Of a stretch of 64,000 nucleotides of DNA, positions 34,744 to 44,344 are shown piece by piece. The stretch lies in contig NZ_CP036132.1 in assembly GCF_018742245.1 (NCBI RefSeq), forward strand, positions 4,211,001 to 4,275,000, in the 5' to 3' direction. The first letter of the stretch is position 1. Every line of letters begins with the position of its first letter. Below the pieces are notes generated by a model. The model was given only the letters and a program-made list of their open reading frames with translations, did no database searches and was not told where the DNA came from. The stretch comes from Bacillus mycoides (GTDB lineage: Bacteria; Bacillota; Bacilli; Bacillales; Bacillaceae_G). A program made the translations under genes and the position numbers.

Positions 34744-35778
34744 TTACGCTCGTTTGAATTGTTGTAAGAAACGTACATCATTTGTATAGAAATGACGAAT
34801 GTCATCTACGCCGTATTTCAACATTGCGATACGCTCTGCGCCCATACCGAATGCGAAACCTTGATATTCTTTTGAATCATAACCAGCCATTTCAAGTACG
34901 TTCGGATGAACCATACCTGCGCCTAGAATTTCAATCCAGCCAGTCCCTTTACAAGTGCCGCAACCTTTACCGTGACACATCATACAAGAAATATCCATCT
35001 CTACAGATGGCTCTGTGAATGGGAAGAAACTTGGACGAAGACGGATTTCACGATCTTCACCGAACATCTTTTTCACGAATACTTGCAGTGTACCTTTTAA
35101 GTCGCTCATGCGAATGTTTTTATCAATTACAAGACCTTCGATTTGCATGAACTGGTGTGAATGCGTCGCATCATCGTCATCGCGGCGATACACTTTACCA
35201 GGACAAATAATTTTAATTGGTCCTTTTTCTGCATTCTTTTCCATCGTACGCGCTTGCACAGAAGATGTATGTGTACGTAATAACGTTTCTTCTGTGATGT
35301 AGAATGTATCTTGCATATCACGCGCTGGATGATCTTTCGGTAAGTTTAGTGCTTCGAAGTTGTAGTAGTCTTTTTCTACTTCTGTTCCTTCAGCTACTTC
35401 ATAACCCATACCGATAAATACATCTTCAATTTGCTCAACAACAGCTGTTAACGGATGGTGACAACCTGTTTCAACAGGACGACCTGGCAGTGTAACATCA
35501 ATTGTTTCAGTAGCTAATTTCGCTTCAATTACTGCTTTTTCTAAGTTGCCAATTTTGTCTTCTAGACGCGTTTGAATCGCTTCACGTACTTCATTTACTA
35601 ATGCTCCCATACGTGGACGCTCTTCTGCTGATAATTTTCCCATGCCGCGTAATACTTCTGTAATTGGACCTTTTTTCCCTAAATACGCTACGCGTACGTC
35701 GTTTAAGCCCTTTAGCTCTTTCGCTTCTTCAATAAGCTCTAACGCTTTTTGCTTTAGCTCTTTTAAACGTGCTTCCAT
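34744..35778 (-). CDS. pheS: Phenylalanyl-tRNA synthetase alpha subunit
   Basis: A 344-residue catalytic subunit. Coiled coil N-terminus [19 protein letters not shown], motif 2 [19 protein letters not shown], motif 3 [18 protein letters not shown] Cys cluster [17 protein letters not shown] of the Gram-positive type is present. ATG 35778 with AGGAGGG; the longer reading crosses the T-box terminator. Confidence 0.96.
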   Translation of the reverse strand: MEARLKELKQKALELIEEAKELKGLNDVRVAYLGKKGPITEVLRGMGKLSAEERPRMGALVNEVREAIQTRLEDKIGNLEKAVIEAKLATETIDVTLPGRPVETGCHHPLTAVVEQIEDVFIGMGYEVAEGTEVEKDYYNFEALNLPKDHPARDMQDTFYITEETLLRTHTSSVQARTMEKNAEKGPIKIICPGKVYRRDDDDATHSHQFMQIEGLVIDKNIRMSDLKGTLQVFVKKMFGEDREIRLRPSFFPFTEPSVEMDISCMMCHGKGCGTCKGTGWIEILGAGMVHPNVLEMAGYDSKEYQGFAFGMGAERIAMLKYGVDDIRHFYTNDVRFLQQFKRA

Positions 35779-35799
35779 TTGGAACCCTCCTAATTTTAA

Positions 35800-36060
35800 A
35801 AATAAAAAAACCTCGCTCCCAAAAAGGGACGAGGTAAATTCGCGGTACCACCCTAAATTGACAGAACAAGTCTGCCCACTCATTAGTTATAACGATCAAT
35901 TCTGACCGGAACGCCTTTACATATAAATGGTCCTGGCGCCAACTCCAGAGGTGAATTCACTTCCATCTACCATAAGAATGCTTTCAGTCTACGGCACTCT
36001 CTCCCTATATGGCGATTTTGTAAGCTACTCTTCTCTATCAACGTTTTTCGTTATTTAACT
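35800..36060 (-). ncRNA. T-box riboswitch of pheST
   Basis: Specifier TTC (Phe) in GTGAA TTC ACCTCTGGAG, T-box core TAGGGTGGTACCGCGA and terminator 35803-35835. The TGGT bulge pairs with A73 of tRNA-Phe. Confidence 0.95.
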
Positions 36061-36112
36061 TTTATTGTATGTTCATTACGAACATATACTTCAACTTATT
36101 ATAAGAAGTTTT

Positions 36113-36877
36113 TTATTTGTTCGCAACTGGGCTTTGTAAATAATACGTTAAAATCCCTGCTGCAACCGCAACATTTAATGATTCTGCCCCTCCGTAAATC
36201 GGAATATACAAGTTTTGATCACTTTTCGCAAGAATTTCTTGGCGTACGCCGCTTCCTTCATTTCCTACAATTAATGCAAAACTTCCGGCCGGTGTTACTT
36301 CACCATACGGAACTCCATTTTCAAGAGCCGTTCCATATACAGGGACGTTATTTTCTTTTAACTTGTCTACCCATTCTTCTAAGTTCCCTTTTACAATCGG
36401 TAAATGGAAAATAGAACCCTGTGTCGAGCGTAGTACTTTACTATTATAAACATCAACGCACCCTTCTCCAAGCACAACGGCATGAATACCAGCTGCATCA
36501 GCTGTACGAATAATCGTTCCCAAATTACCTGGGTCTTGAAGGCCGTCTAATAAAAGAAATTTCCCATCCGTAAGAGCTACTTCTTTCTCATGTTTCTCAC
36601 AAACAGCAAATACGCCTTGCGTTGTTTCTGTTTCGCGAAGTACTTTTACAATTGCTTCAGGCACAATATACATTTCAACATCATTAACTGTCCAATCTTT
36701 CGGAAGATCTGTCTGATCTGAAACGATAAGTTCTGTTACAACTCCTGCCTTTAACGCTTCCTCTACTAAATGGAATCCTTCTACAAAAAATAAACCTTTG
36801 TTATCGCGCTCTTTTTTCGTCTGCAGCTTTTTCCACTGCTTCACACGCGGGTTTTGTACTGAATCAATGTTTTTCAT
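36113..36877 (-). CDS. ysgA: SpoU-family RNA methyltransferase (YsgA)
   Basis: A 254-residue SPOUT-class 2'-O-methyltransferase. The N-terminal RNA-binding segment (MKNIDSVQNPRVKQWKKLQ) precedes the trefoil-knot domain with DPGNLGTIIRTADAAG, ALIVGNEGSGV and LNVAVAAGILTYY. Target RNA is not certain. ATG 36877 has GAGAGGGAA upstream. It lies upstream of the pheST leader and divergent to sspI, as in B. subtilis. Confidence 0.9.
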   Translation of the reverse strand: MKNIDSVQNPRVKQWKKLQTKKERDNKGLFFVEGFHLVEEALKAGVVTELIVSDQTDLPKDWTVNDVEMYIVPEAIVKVLRETETTQGVFAVCEKHEKEVALTDGKFLLLDGLQDPGNLGTIIRTADAAGIHAVVLGEGCVDVYNSKVLRSTQGSIFHLPIVKGNLEEWVDKLKENNVPVYGTALENGVPYGEVTPAGSFALIVGNEGSGVRQEILAKSDQNLYIPIYGGAESLNVAVAAGILTYYLQSPVANK

Positions 36878-36992
36878 AATATGTATTTCCCTCTCTTCTT
36901 GTCTTATCATTATAGCCTATTTTTCATACATATTTACATAAAAAAGAACAAAAACTAACGTCAGTTTCAATTCTGAAGAAGAGGTGAAGATA

Positions 36993-37202
36993 ATGAGTTT
37001 TAATTTACGCGGCGCTGTATTAGCAAATGTATCTGGAAATTCACAAGACCAATTACAAGAAACGATTGTCGATGCAATTCAAAGCGGTGAAGAAAAAATG
37101 CTTCCAGGTCTTGGCGTTTTATTCGAAGTCATTTGGAAAAATGCTGATGAAAATGAAAAACACGAAATGTTAGGGACACTGGAGCAAGGATTAAAAAAAT
37201 AA
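36993..37202 (+). CDS. sspI: Small acid-soluble spore protein SspI
   Basis: A 69-residue minor spore protein, [19 protein letters not shown] to GTLEQGLKK, matching SspI in length and start. Made in the forespore, so a sigma-G promoter is expected. ATG 36993; the GTG at 36984 lies within the GAGGTG ribosome site. Monocistronic. Confidence 0.94.
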   Translation: MSFNLRGAVLANVSGNSQDQLQETIVDAIQSGEEKMLPGLGVLFEVIWKNADENEKHEMLGTLEQGLKK

Positions 37203-37207
37203 ACAAT

Positions 37208-37245
37208 AAAAGGTCACCTTAGAAAAAAAACTAAGGTGACCTTTT
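37208..37245 (+). terminator. sspI terminator
   Basis: AAAAGGTCACCTTAG/CTAAGGTGACCTTTT, a perfect 15-bp stem with an A8 loop. Confidence 0.92.
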
Positions 37246-37379
37246 ATGTCTATAAAATTTTTCTTCTCCTAAACATTTCTACTTTACTAACACGGATTGA
37301 TGGAGTACAATGTTCAAAATACATTTAAACCGATCGATTTTCTTCATATACATCATTAGATAAAAGGAGTGAATGTTTT

Positions 37380-37937
37380 ATGCACCGTATTACGCTTGAA
37401 CAAATTTTTAAACATCACATTACGCAAAAATATGTAAACCGTTCTGGAATGGTCCACGCGATTGCTGTCGCTTACCATGCGTTTCACTTAGCCAAAAAGC
37501 ATCACGCCTCAGTCGATGCTGCGACAAAGGCTGGCTTCCTTCATGATATCGGACATCATACGTGGTACACAGGCGGCGAATGGGACTATGACTTGTATAA
37601 AAAGAATGATATACATGCGATTAAAGGGGCAGAAAGATCTCATAAATTGCTTATTAGATTAGGAGAACATCCGAAACTAGCAAAAGAAATTTCTGTTGCA
37701 ATTCTTCTGCACACTGATTCTTTCCTACTAGAACAAACGCTTGAAAGAACACCTCTACAAAACGTTATTAAGTGGGCGGATGAAGCCGATGAAGAGCCAG
37801 GCGGCGCACATCATTATAGAACGATTTCTTATGAAAAAGCATTGAAAGCAATTCAGCAATTAGACCGATTGGTAGAACGTGAATTACAAATAGAGCAAAA
37901 GAAATCGAATGACAAGGCAGAACATAGTTATCAATGA
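37380..37937 (+). CDS. HD-domain hydrolase
   Basis: A 185-residue protein with the HD metal-phosphohydrolase pattern: His in VHAIAVAYHAF, the HD pair in GFLHDIGHHTW, and a later Asp in KWADEADE. Such enzymes hydrolyse nucleotides or phosphomonoesters; the substrate here is unknown. Good AAAGGAG site, own terminator (37939-37972), no operon partners. Confidence 0.82.
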   Translation: MHRITLEQIFKHHITQKYVNRSGMVHAIAVAYHAFHLAKKHHASVDAATKAGFLHDIGHHTWYTGGEWDYDLYKKNDIHAIKGAERSHKLLIRLGEHPKLAKEISVAILLHTDSFLLEQTLERTPLQNVIKWADEADEEPGGAHHYRTISYEKALKAIQQLDRLVERELQIEQKKSNDKAEHSYQ

Positions 37938-37938
37938 G

Positions 37939-37972
37939 AAAGAGGCATCACTATAGGGTGATACCTCTTTTA
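37939..37972 (+). terminator. Terminator of HD hydrolase gene
   Basis: AGAGGCATCAC paired with GTGATACCTCT, then T-run. Confidence 0.85.
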
Positions 37973-38100
37973 TTATTTTCCCCTAAAAAAACACACGGAA
38001 TATTTCAAATTTAAATCTTGTATGTAATATTTAAACGTAACATTCCAAATTCAAATCAACTATAATTTTATATATAAATATAAAGAGGTGATTTGAACAT

Positions 38101-38814
38101 ATGCAATCCGCTACACAAATTCCACACGAACAGAAAAACTCCATATCATGGTTACAATTTCTTGGAGTTTTATTCATTCTCTTTCCGTGTCTCTCATTAA
38201 TAAATATACTCTTTACATTTTTACCTATTGAGTTATATGGATACATTAACCCAGATACAAATAAACCTTTGCTTGAATCTATAGAAAATGTAAGTTATGA
38301 ATTAGTTGCCCTACTTTTACTAATCGTATATATCATGAAATATAAACCACTGAAAGAACTAGTATTACCCACATTCGATTTTCGAGTTTTAAAATCTTTT
38401 CAGATGTACATCTATGTTCTCATTTATTATGTACTCACCCTGTTTGTAGATATGTTTGTATTAGATAAATTATTCCCTTCATCCGTACAAGAACAGTCTG
38501 ATGCATTGCAACTTTCAACACTAGAGCACTATCCACTTCTCTTACTTCTAGCTGGTGGGATTTTTGCACCTATTTTTGAAGAGCTTGTGTGCAGAGGTAT
38601 TCTTCTTCGTTTTTTCGAAGAGAAGTTTACCTTTTGGCCAGCTGTAATTCTCTCAAGTTTAATTTTCGGTATTGCTCATACGTACTCTGTGGGAATTATG
38701 GTTAGCGCATTTATGACGGGAATATTTGCTTGTTTATTGTACAAACAAACTAAATCTATTATTCCAGCTATACTATTACATATTTTGACTAATTTAATCG
38801 CCTTTTCAACGTAA
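38101..38814 (+). CDS. CPBP-family intramembrane metalloprotease
   Basis: A 237-residue protein with about seven membrane segments. The three CPBP/Abi motifs are in order: EELVCRGILLRFF (EExxxR), FGIAHTYSVG (FxxxH) and LHILTNLIAF (HxxxN). Family members cleave membrane peptides, act in CAAX processing or give self-immunity to bacteriocins. No bacteriocin gene was found nearby. AAAGAGGTG site before the ATG. Confidence 0.88.
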   Translation: MQSATQIPHEQKNSISWLQFLGVLFILFPCLSLINILFTFLPIELYGYINPDTNKPLLESIENVSYELVALLLLIVYIMKYKPLKELVLPTFDFRVLKSFQMYIYVLIYYVLTLFVDMFVLDKLFPSSVQEQSDALQLSTLEHYPLLLLLAGGIFAPIFEELVCRGILLRFFEEKFTFWPAVILSSLIFGIAHTYSVGIMVSAFMTGIFACLLYKQTKSIIPAILLHILTNLIAFST

Positions 38815-38840
38815 AAAAGAGGTATCATCACGATACCTCT
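38813..38840 (+). terminator. Terminator after CPBP protease gene
   Basis: AGAGGTATC/GATACCTCT with a 5-base loop between A and T runs. Confidence 0.85.
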
Positions 38841-38842
38841 CT

Positions 38843-38914
38843 TTACTCTTTTATCACAACTTCAAACTCTTCTTCCGTTAACACTTTTTGATCATTCGTA
38901 TCGTTACTACTCAT
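38843..38914 (-). CDS. Possible 23-residue acidic peptide
   Basis: The minus strand reads MSSNDTNDQKVLTEEEFEVV IKE, then stops beside the CPBP terminator, which could serve both. TATAAT lies about 10 bases before a weak AGGA. Composition (8 acidic of 23, amphipathic end) looks protein-like, but length makes chance possible. Confidence 0.3.
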   Translation of the reverse strand: MSSNDTNDQKVLTEEEFEVVIKE

Positions 38915-39003
38915 TCCTATCAAATTATACATATTCATTAATAATATCCAAAATAAACCTCATGTTGTAAAATATAACTTAATTCATATAAAGGAGTTTA
39001 CAT

Positions 39004-39378
39004 ATGTTTAGTATTATTTGGATGCTTTTTATGCCACTTCTCATGTTGTGCGGAATTGCTGGTGGTATTTTTTTAGTGGTAACCGGAATTATTCATCGTA
39101 AATTCCTTACTATTTTAATGGGGATTATTTGTTGCTCATTCGTTATAATGCCTTTTATTTTTTTGAACAAAGGTATAAACGGAGAGAACGTTCTTCACAT
39201 TCCAACAGTTCTATATTGGATACTCTTCTCTCTTGCTGGCTTATTCGCAGGAATGAATGGGGTACGTTCAAAAATTAATAGTATACGCAACATTGGATTC
39301 ATTATTTTCTCAATAGGACTGTTCGCAGCTATTTGTTATCAGCTCATGTCTATGCCTGATTCATTTTTCATTCGTTAA
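39004..39378 (+). CDS. Four-helix membrane protein, tandem paralogue 1
   Basis: A 124-residue protein with four hydrophobic segments. It shares with the next gene the pattern GI(F/A)LxVxGIxxRxFxT, the block L(Y)WxLFSLAGL and a C-terminal RxxGxIxFxxGL. No known family recognised. AAAGGAG site; 13 bp before the next gene. Confidence 0.75.
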   Translation: MFSIIWMLFMPLLMLCGIAGGIFLVVTGIIHRKFLTILMGIICCSFVIMPFIFLNKGINGENVLHIPTVLYWILFSLAGLFAGMNGVRSKINSIRNIGFIIFSIGLFAAICYQLMSMPDSFFIR

Positions 39379-39391
39379 GGAGTTGTTACAC

Positions 39392-39754
39392 ATGGAATCT
39401 ACCGGATTATTTATTTGGCTTATCTTAGCCCCTATTTTATTGTTATGCGAATTCATCGTGGGCATTTTTTTAATTGTTGCTGGAATTAAATATCGAATTT
39501 TTTTTACATTCATAGCAGGATTGATTTGCATATTGCTTATCGTTGTTCCTATCATTTGTATAGGTTATGGAATAGACATAGAGCAGATGATCCCAATTTC
39601 AGGAACTTTATATTGGTGCCTCTTCTCTTTAGCTGGACTATTAGCTATTATAAGCGGGAGACAATTAACACATATTCGTTCTATGGGGATAATTTTGTTT
39701 ATATCGGGATTATGCTCTTTGACTGCTTATCATCTTTTATATTTAACTACATGA
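39392..39754 (+). CDS. Four-helix membrane protein, tandem paralogue 2
   Basis: A 120-residue paralogue of the preceding protein, with four membrane segments and the same LYWCLFSLAGL core. ATG 39392 has AAGGAG upstream. A local duplication produced the pair, now well diverged. Role unknown; could be a small channel or transport accessory. Confidence 0.75.
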   Translation: MESTGLFIWLILAPILLLCEFIVGIFLIVAGIKYRIFFTFIAGLICILLIVVPIICIGYGIDIEQMIPISGTLYWCLFSLAGLLAIISGRQLTHIRSMGIILFISGLCSLTAYHLLYLTT

Positions 39755-39763
39755 AAACATAAA

Positions 39764-39790
39764 AAAGCAGGGAAATTAATTCCCTGCTTT
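39764..39790. terminator. Bidirectional terminator
   Basis: AAAGCAGGGA/TCCCTGCTTT between the membrane-protein pair and the converging efflux pump gene. Confidence 0.88.
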
Positions 39791-41569
39791 TCTATTTCGT
39801 TTATTGCCTGATGGTAAGAAGAACGATAACACCCAAGCAATACCGGCTAATATTGTTGCAATTAAGAAGGCATCATTAATACCATTAATTGCAGATAGCT
39901 TTGAAATTTGTCCGAATAATAGTTGCGTGCTCATCGCATCTCCTGCTTGAGCTGATCCGGCTAATGCCGCTAAGCTTTGGCCCATACCGTGTACTTTATC
40001 AACTAAAATTGGGTTTGATGTTGTTAACATGTTGCCGTAATCCGCTACGTGAGCAGTCGTTTGTTGCGTCATAAGTGTGATTAATATCGCTGTTCCAATT
40101 GAACCAGCTACTTGTCTTGACGTATTTTGCGTTGCTGTACCGTGAGAAATTAATTTCATCGGCAGTGCGTTCATACCAGCTGTCATAATTGGCATCATAA
40201 TGAATGACATACCAATTGAACGTATAATATAATCCGTCATAATAACGCTATACGGTGTATCCATCGATAACGTTGTAAATTTATATGTCGCAAATGTTGT
40301 AATGGCTAATCCGACAATTGCTAACGGACGAATACCATACTTATCAAATAGTTTACCTGCAACTGGTCCCATAATTCCCATAATTAATGATCCTGGAAGA
40401 AGTAATAAACCAGATTCCATTGGCGTAAAGCCGCGAATATTTTGCAGATATACAGGAAGTAATAACATACCTCCGAATAAGGCCATCGTTACAATCGCGT
40501 TAATTACTAATGTGAAAGTGAACGTCGGATATTTAAATACTTGTAAATCAAGCATTTTATTGTCTGTTGTTAACTCTCTCCAAATAAATACTGCTAAACC
40601 AATGACACCGATAATCATTGTTATAACAACTTCTGCACTAGTCCAGCCATTATTTCCAGCTTCACTAAATCCGTACAATAAGCTTCCTAGTCCAATACTT
40701 GAACTAATAACACCAAATACATCTAACTTTGTTTTAGACACCGGCTGTGCTAGTGTGAAGAATTTTAAAGATAAGAACGTAATAATTAAACCGATCACAA
40801 ACATACCGTAGAACATTAAGTTCCAGCTATAATTTTCAATTACCCAACCTGTTATAGTTGGTCCGATAGCTGGTGCTAAAATCATCGCTACCCCTAGTAA
40901 CCCCATCGCTGCTCCGCGCTTATGAGGCGGGAATAATGTCATGAAGATATTCATACCAACTGGCATTAAAATACCTGCACCGACCGCTTGAATAATGCGG
41001 CCCGTCATCATCATTGTAAAGTTACCTGATGTAGCACAAATGATAGATCCTACCGTGAAAAATAACATTGCCGCTACGAATAATTTACGATACGTAAATC
41101 GTGAAACTAAAAAGGCACTAATCGGCACTAAAATTCCGTTTACAAGCATGAAGCCTGTAATTAACCATTGGGCCGTTGAAGTTGATACGTTAAATTCGTT
41201 CATTAACGGAGGCAATGCAACATTAATAATCGTTTGATTTAAAATAGAAATGAACATACCGAGAATTAATACAGTTACAACTGCCTTTACATTCACATTC
41301 TCTACCGGCAATTGTCTCTTCAGCATTTCTTTTTCCTGTTTTACTTGCTCTTGCTTCCCTGTTTCTAATTCCACTACGTTAGAAGCTTCTGTTTCTTGTT
41401 TTTGCTCAATTTCTTTCTCTTCTGTTTCTAACTTACTTACTTCTATTTTACTTACGGCTGGGACTTGTTCTTCTCCCACGTTCGTTTTTTTCTTTCGTAA
41501 AAGACGATTTACAAGGAAGAAGACGATTATACAAAATAGTGCATATCCTACAATTGCAATTGAGGACAT
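39776..41569 (-). CDS. DHA2-family (EmrB-like) multidrug efflux transporter
   Basis: A 597-residue MFS pump of the 14-helix type. The core (about residue 95 on) has NQTIINVALPPLM, WLITGFMLVNGILVP and GRIIQAVGAGILMP (motif C-type LGVAMILAPAIGPTITGWVIE). The first 90 residues are extra: one membrane helix (4-22) and a charged Glu/Lys/Gln linker, which standard EmrB lacks. Follows the HlyD-like gene by 12 bp. Predicted proton-driven drug export, controlled by the TetR gene at 42531. Confidence 0.9.
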   Translation of the reverse strand: MSSIAIVGYALFCIIVFFLVNRLLRKKKTNVGEEQVPAVSKIEVSKLETEEKEIEQKQETEASNVVELETGKQEQVKQEKEMLKRQLPVENVNVKAVVTVLILGMFISILNQTIINVALPPLMNEFNVSTSTAQWLITGFMLVNGILVPISAFLVSRFTYRKLFVAAMLFFTVGSIICATSGNFTMMMTGRIIQAVGAGILMPVGMNIFMTLFPPHKRGAAMGLLGVAMILAPAIGPTITGWVIENYSWNLMFYGMFVIGLIITFLSLKFFTLAQPVSKTKLDVFGVISSSIGLGSLLYGFSEAGNNGWTSAEVVITMIIGVIGLAVFIWRELTTDNKMLDLQVFKYPTFTFTLVINAIVTMALFGGMLLLPVYLQNIRGFTPMESGLLLLPGSLIMGIMGPVAGKLFDKYGIRPLAIVGLAITTFATYKFTTLSMDTPYSVIMTDYIIRSIGMSFIMMPIMTAGMNALPMKLISHGTATQNTSRQVAGSIGTAILITLMTQQTTAHVADYGNMLTTSNPILVDKVHGMGQSLAALAGSAQAGDAMSTQLLFGQISKLSAINGINDAFLIATILAGIAWVLSFFLPSGNKRNRKAGN

Positions 41570-41581
41570 CTCATCTCCCCC

Positions 41582-42235
41582 TTACTTATGAATACGAACT
41601 GACACATTCATTCCAGGAACAATATTTACTGATTTACTATGGTCTAAAGAAATTTTAACTGGTACAACTTGCTTTACTTTCGTATAGTTCGCTGTTGCGT
41701 TACTTGATGGTAACATTGAGAATGTATTTGCTGTTGTTAATCCAACTTGTTCTACTTTTCCTGTTAACGTTGTATCTGGGTATGCATCTACATACACATC
41801 TACTGTTTGGCCTTTTTGAACATCATCAATAGTTGTTTCTTCAATGTTTGCTGTTACCCATAAGTTATTCATATCAAATGCGTAAGCAATTGGGCTACCC
41901 GCTCCAACGAACGCATTTGTTGTTGCGTTTGATTGTACAACTGTTGCATTTTGCGGAATCGTTACGTCTACTGTTTGCTCACCATTTGCTCCTGCTACAG
42001 TAACAGCACCTAATTTATCGTTCTCATTGTAGTTTTTTCCTACTTCTGCTTTCCAGTCAGTTAATTTACCCGCTACTGGTGATGCAATTGGAATTACCTT
42101 CCCGTCAATTTTTGCATTGTCTGTTTTTAAATAGTTTTCCGTTTGATTGTAATAGTAATAACCGCCGATACCGCCGCCAACTAATACAATTAATGTGATA
42201 ATGTTGATAATTATCATTCTTCGAAACTGATTCAT
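41582..42235 (-). CDS. HlyD/EmrA-like adaptor protein
   Basis: A 217-residue membrane-fusion-type protein. N-terminal helix (IIINIITLIVLVGGGIGGYYY), lipoyl/barrel-sandwich halves (NAKIDGKVIPIASPVAGKL and later GAGSPIAYAF), then a beta-barrel (VTANIEETTIDDVQKGQTVD). It lacks the long coiled-coil hairpin of Gram-negative EmrA, as fits a one-membrane cell. ATG 42235 with AAGGAGAGG. First gene of the pump operon. Confidence 0.85.
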   Translation of the reverse strand: MNQFRRMIIINIITLIVLVGGGIGGYYYYNQTENYLKTDNAKIDGKVIPIASPVAGKLTDWKAEVGKNYNENDKLGAVTVAGANGEQTVDVTIPQNATVVQSNATTNAFVGAGSPIAYAFDMNNLWVTANIEETTIDDVQKGQTVDVYVDAYPDTTLTGKVEQVGLTTANTFSMLPSSNATANYTKVKQVVPVKISLDHSKSVNIVPGMNVSVRIHK

Positions 42236-42459
42236 TGCATTCCTCTCCTTATATCGCATATAATTTTTTCTAAACTATTTACATCCTTAGTGTTTATATT
42301 GTTTAATTGTTAATTATATTAACCTTTAAACAAAAAAAGCACACCTTTTACGACGCAAACTATGTTTTGTCTGCATCCTAGCGGTGCTGATTTCTAAAGG
42401 ACTATCGTTTATAATTATAAATAATTATCCCGAATCTACAACCAACAATTTAAACCTAT

Positions 42460-42500
42460 ATGTTGTTTAAACAACATTACACTACGCATGTGTTGTTTAA
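42460..42500. promoter_or_regulatory. Palindromic operator of pump/TetR divergon
   Basis: ATGTTGTTTAAACAACAT (42460-42477) is a perfect 18-bp palindrome. The 10-mer TGTTGTTTAA recurs at 42491-42500, 30 bp on. It lies between the divergent hlyD-like and tetR genes, so the TetR protein is the probable ligand. Confidence 0.75.
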
Positions 42501-42530
42501 GTTAAAAAAATTAAACGAGGTGAAGTAAAA

Positions 42531-43148
42531 ATGTCTATTAAAAATACAAATGATCCACGTGTAAAACGAACAAGACAACTCATACAGGATGCTTTTGTCG
42601 CTTTAGTAGGCGAAAAGGGCTTTGAAAATGTAACTGTGCAACATATCGCGGAACGTGCTCCTGTAAATCGTGCTACATTTTATAGCCATTACCATGATAA
42701 ATATGATTTACTAGAAAAAAGCATAGAAGAAATGTTAGAAAAACTAGCTGAAGTAATTAAACCACAAAAACGAAATAAAGAAGATTTTCAGCTCACATTT
42801 GATTCACCACATCCAACCTTTTTAGCTTTGTTTGAACATATAGCAGAAAACGTGAACTTCTATAACGTTATGCTTGGTGATAAAGCCGCTGGAAACTACT
42901 CTTATAAAATGATGAAAACAGTCCAAACACATTTAACATTAAGCTTATCTATTTCACAGCCTGATGATGAAGAACTCATGGTTCCTCGTGACATTCTTAT
43001 TAGTTATGTTACAGGGGCTCATATCGGAATGATTATGTCATGGTTAAAAAGAGGCATGATTTATACCCCACATTTCATGGCAATGCAATTAACTCGCTTA
43101 ATTATTTTAGGAGCCCATACTGCAGCGGGATTAGAAAGACCATTTTAA
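42531..43148 (+). CDS. TetR-family regulator of the efflux pump
   Basis: A 205-residue regulator with HTH VQHIAERAPVNRATFYSHY and a C-terminal domain like the TetR_C33/YfiR type (GMIMSWLKRGMIY). Divergent to the pump operon with palindromic sites between. Expected to repress the pump and itself until a drug binds. Confidence 0.87.
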   Translation: MSIKNTNDPRVKRTRQLIQDAFVALVGEKGFENVTVQHIAERAPVNRATFYSHYHDKYDLLEKSIEEMLEKLAEVIKPQKRNKEDFQLTFDSPHPTFLALFEHIAENVNFYNVMLGDKAAGNYSYKMMKTVQTHLTLSLSISQPDDEELMVPRDILISYVTGAHIGMIMSWLKRGMIYTPHFMAMQLTRLIILGAHTAAGLERPF

Positions 43149-43154
43149 AAACGG

Positions 43155-43186
43155 AAAAAGCGAAGGAAATTACCCTTCGCTTTTTT
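43155..43186. terminator. Bidirectional terminator
   Basis: AAAAAGCGAAGG/CCCTTCGCTTTTTT between converging tetR and ysdC. Confidence 0.9.
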
Positions 43187-43189
43187 CTA

Positions 43190-44275
43190 TTAATTAAATG
43201 TAATGTTATGTACAGCCTCTTTATCAAGACGTTTAATAACTTCTACAATTAACTTCACTGCGTTTTCGTAATCATCACGATGTAACATCGCTGCATGAGA
43301 ATGAATGTAGCGTGTCGCAATCGTAATTGCCATAGACGGAATACCATTTACAGAAATGTGAATTGCTCCTGCATCCGTTCCCCCGCCCGCTACAGAATCA
43401 TACTGATATGGAATTTGTAATTCATCAGCAACATCAACAACGAAATCACGTAAACCTGTATGACCAATAACGGAAGCATCATATAAAATAATCTGCGGTC
43501 CATCACCCATTTTACTTTGTGCTTCTTTGGCTGTTACACCTGGTGTATCCCCAGCAATACCAACATCTACAGCGAATGCGATATCTGGCTTAATATAGTT
43601 TGCGGATGTTTTCGCACCACGAAGACCAACTTCTTCTTGTACAGTCCCAACTCCGTATACAACGTTTGGATGCTTTTCATCTTTTAATTGTTTTAACACG
43701 TCAATTGCAATTGCACAGCCAATTCGGTTATCCCATGCTTTTGCAAGTAACATCTTTTCATTCTTCATCACTTGGAATTCGAAGTACGGTACAACTTGAT
43801 CTCCTGGTCTTACGCCCCACTCCATCGCTTCTTCTTGGCTAGAAGCACCAATATCGATGAACATGTCTTTAATTTCAACTGGCTTTTTACGAGCTTCTGG
43901 AGGTAAAATGTGCGGTGGTTTTGAACCAATTACACCTGTTACATCTCCTTTACGTGTTACAATCGTTACGCGCTGTGCAAGCATAACTTGCGACCACCAG
44001 CCACCAACCGTTTGGAAACGAAGGAAGCCTTTGTCATCAATTTGTGTAATCATAAAGCCAACTTCATCTAAATGACCTGCAACCATAATTTTCGGGCCGT
44101 TTTCTTCCCCAACTTTTTTCGCAACTAAACTTCCTAAATTATCAGTAGAAAGTTCATCTGCAAACGGCTCAATATATTTCTTCATTACTTCACGTGGTTC
44201 ACGCTCGTTACCCGCAATACCGCGTGCGTCTGTTAATTCTTTTAGCATTGTCAATGTCTCGTCTAATTTTGTCAT
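43190..44275 (-). CDS. ysdC: M42-family glutamyl aminopeptidase (YsdC)
   Basis: A 361-residue di-metal aminopeptidase. Metal ligands appear in [29 protein letters not shown] and [10 protein letters not shown]; the catalytic Glu is in QEE. ATG 44275 follows AGGAGGG. Related proteins form tetrahedral dodecamers that trim peptides. Confidence 0.93.
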   Translation of the reverse strand: MTKLDETLTMLKELTDARGIAGNEREPREVMKKYIEPFADELSTDNLGSLVAKKVGEENGPKIMVAGHLDEVGFMITQIDDKGFLRFQTVGGWWSQVMLAQRVTIVTRKGDVTGVIGSKPPHILPPEARKKPVEIKDMFIDIGASSQEEAMEWGVRPGDQVVPYFEFQVMKNEKMLLAKAWDNRIGCAIAIDVLKQLKDEKHPNVVYGVGTVQEEVGLRGAKTSANYIKPDIAFAVDVGIAGDTPGVTAKEAQSKMGDGPQIILYDASVIGHTGLRDFVVDVADELQIPYQYDSVAGGGTDAGAIHISVNGIPSMAITIATRYIHSHAAMLHRDDYENAVKLIVEVIKRLDKEAVHNITFN

Positions 44276-44344
44276 TGCCAACACCCTCCTTTTTCTTCAG
44301 TCACTTTATTATACAAAAGTAAATTGAAATATTCAAAAATTAAC

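Noticed and set aside
34980..35060. Cysteine cluster in PheS as an inserted zinc domain
   Set aside because: Such a cluster is usual for PheS of Gram-positive bacteria.
35779..35883. N-terminal extension of PheS
   Set aside because: It overlaps the T-box terminator and exceeds the normal 344-residue length.
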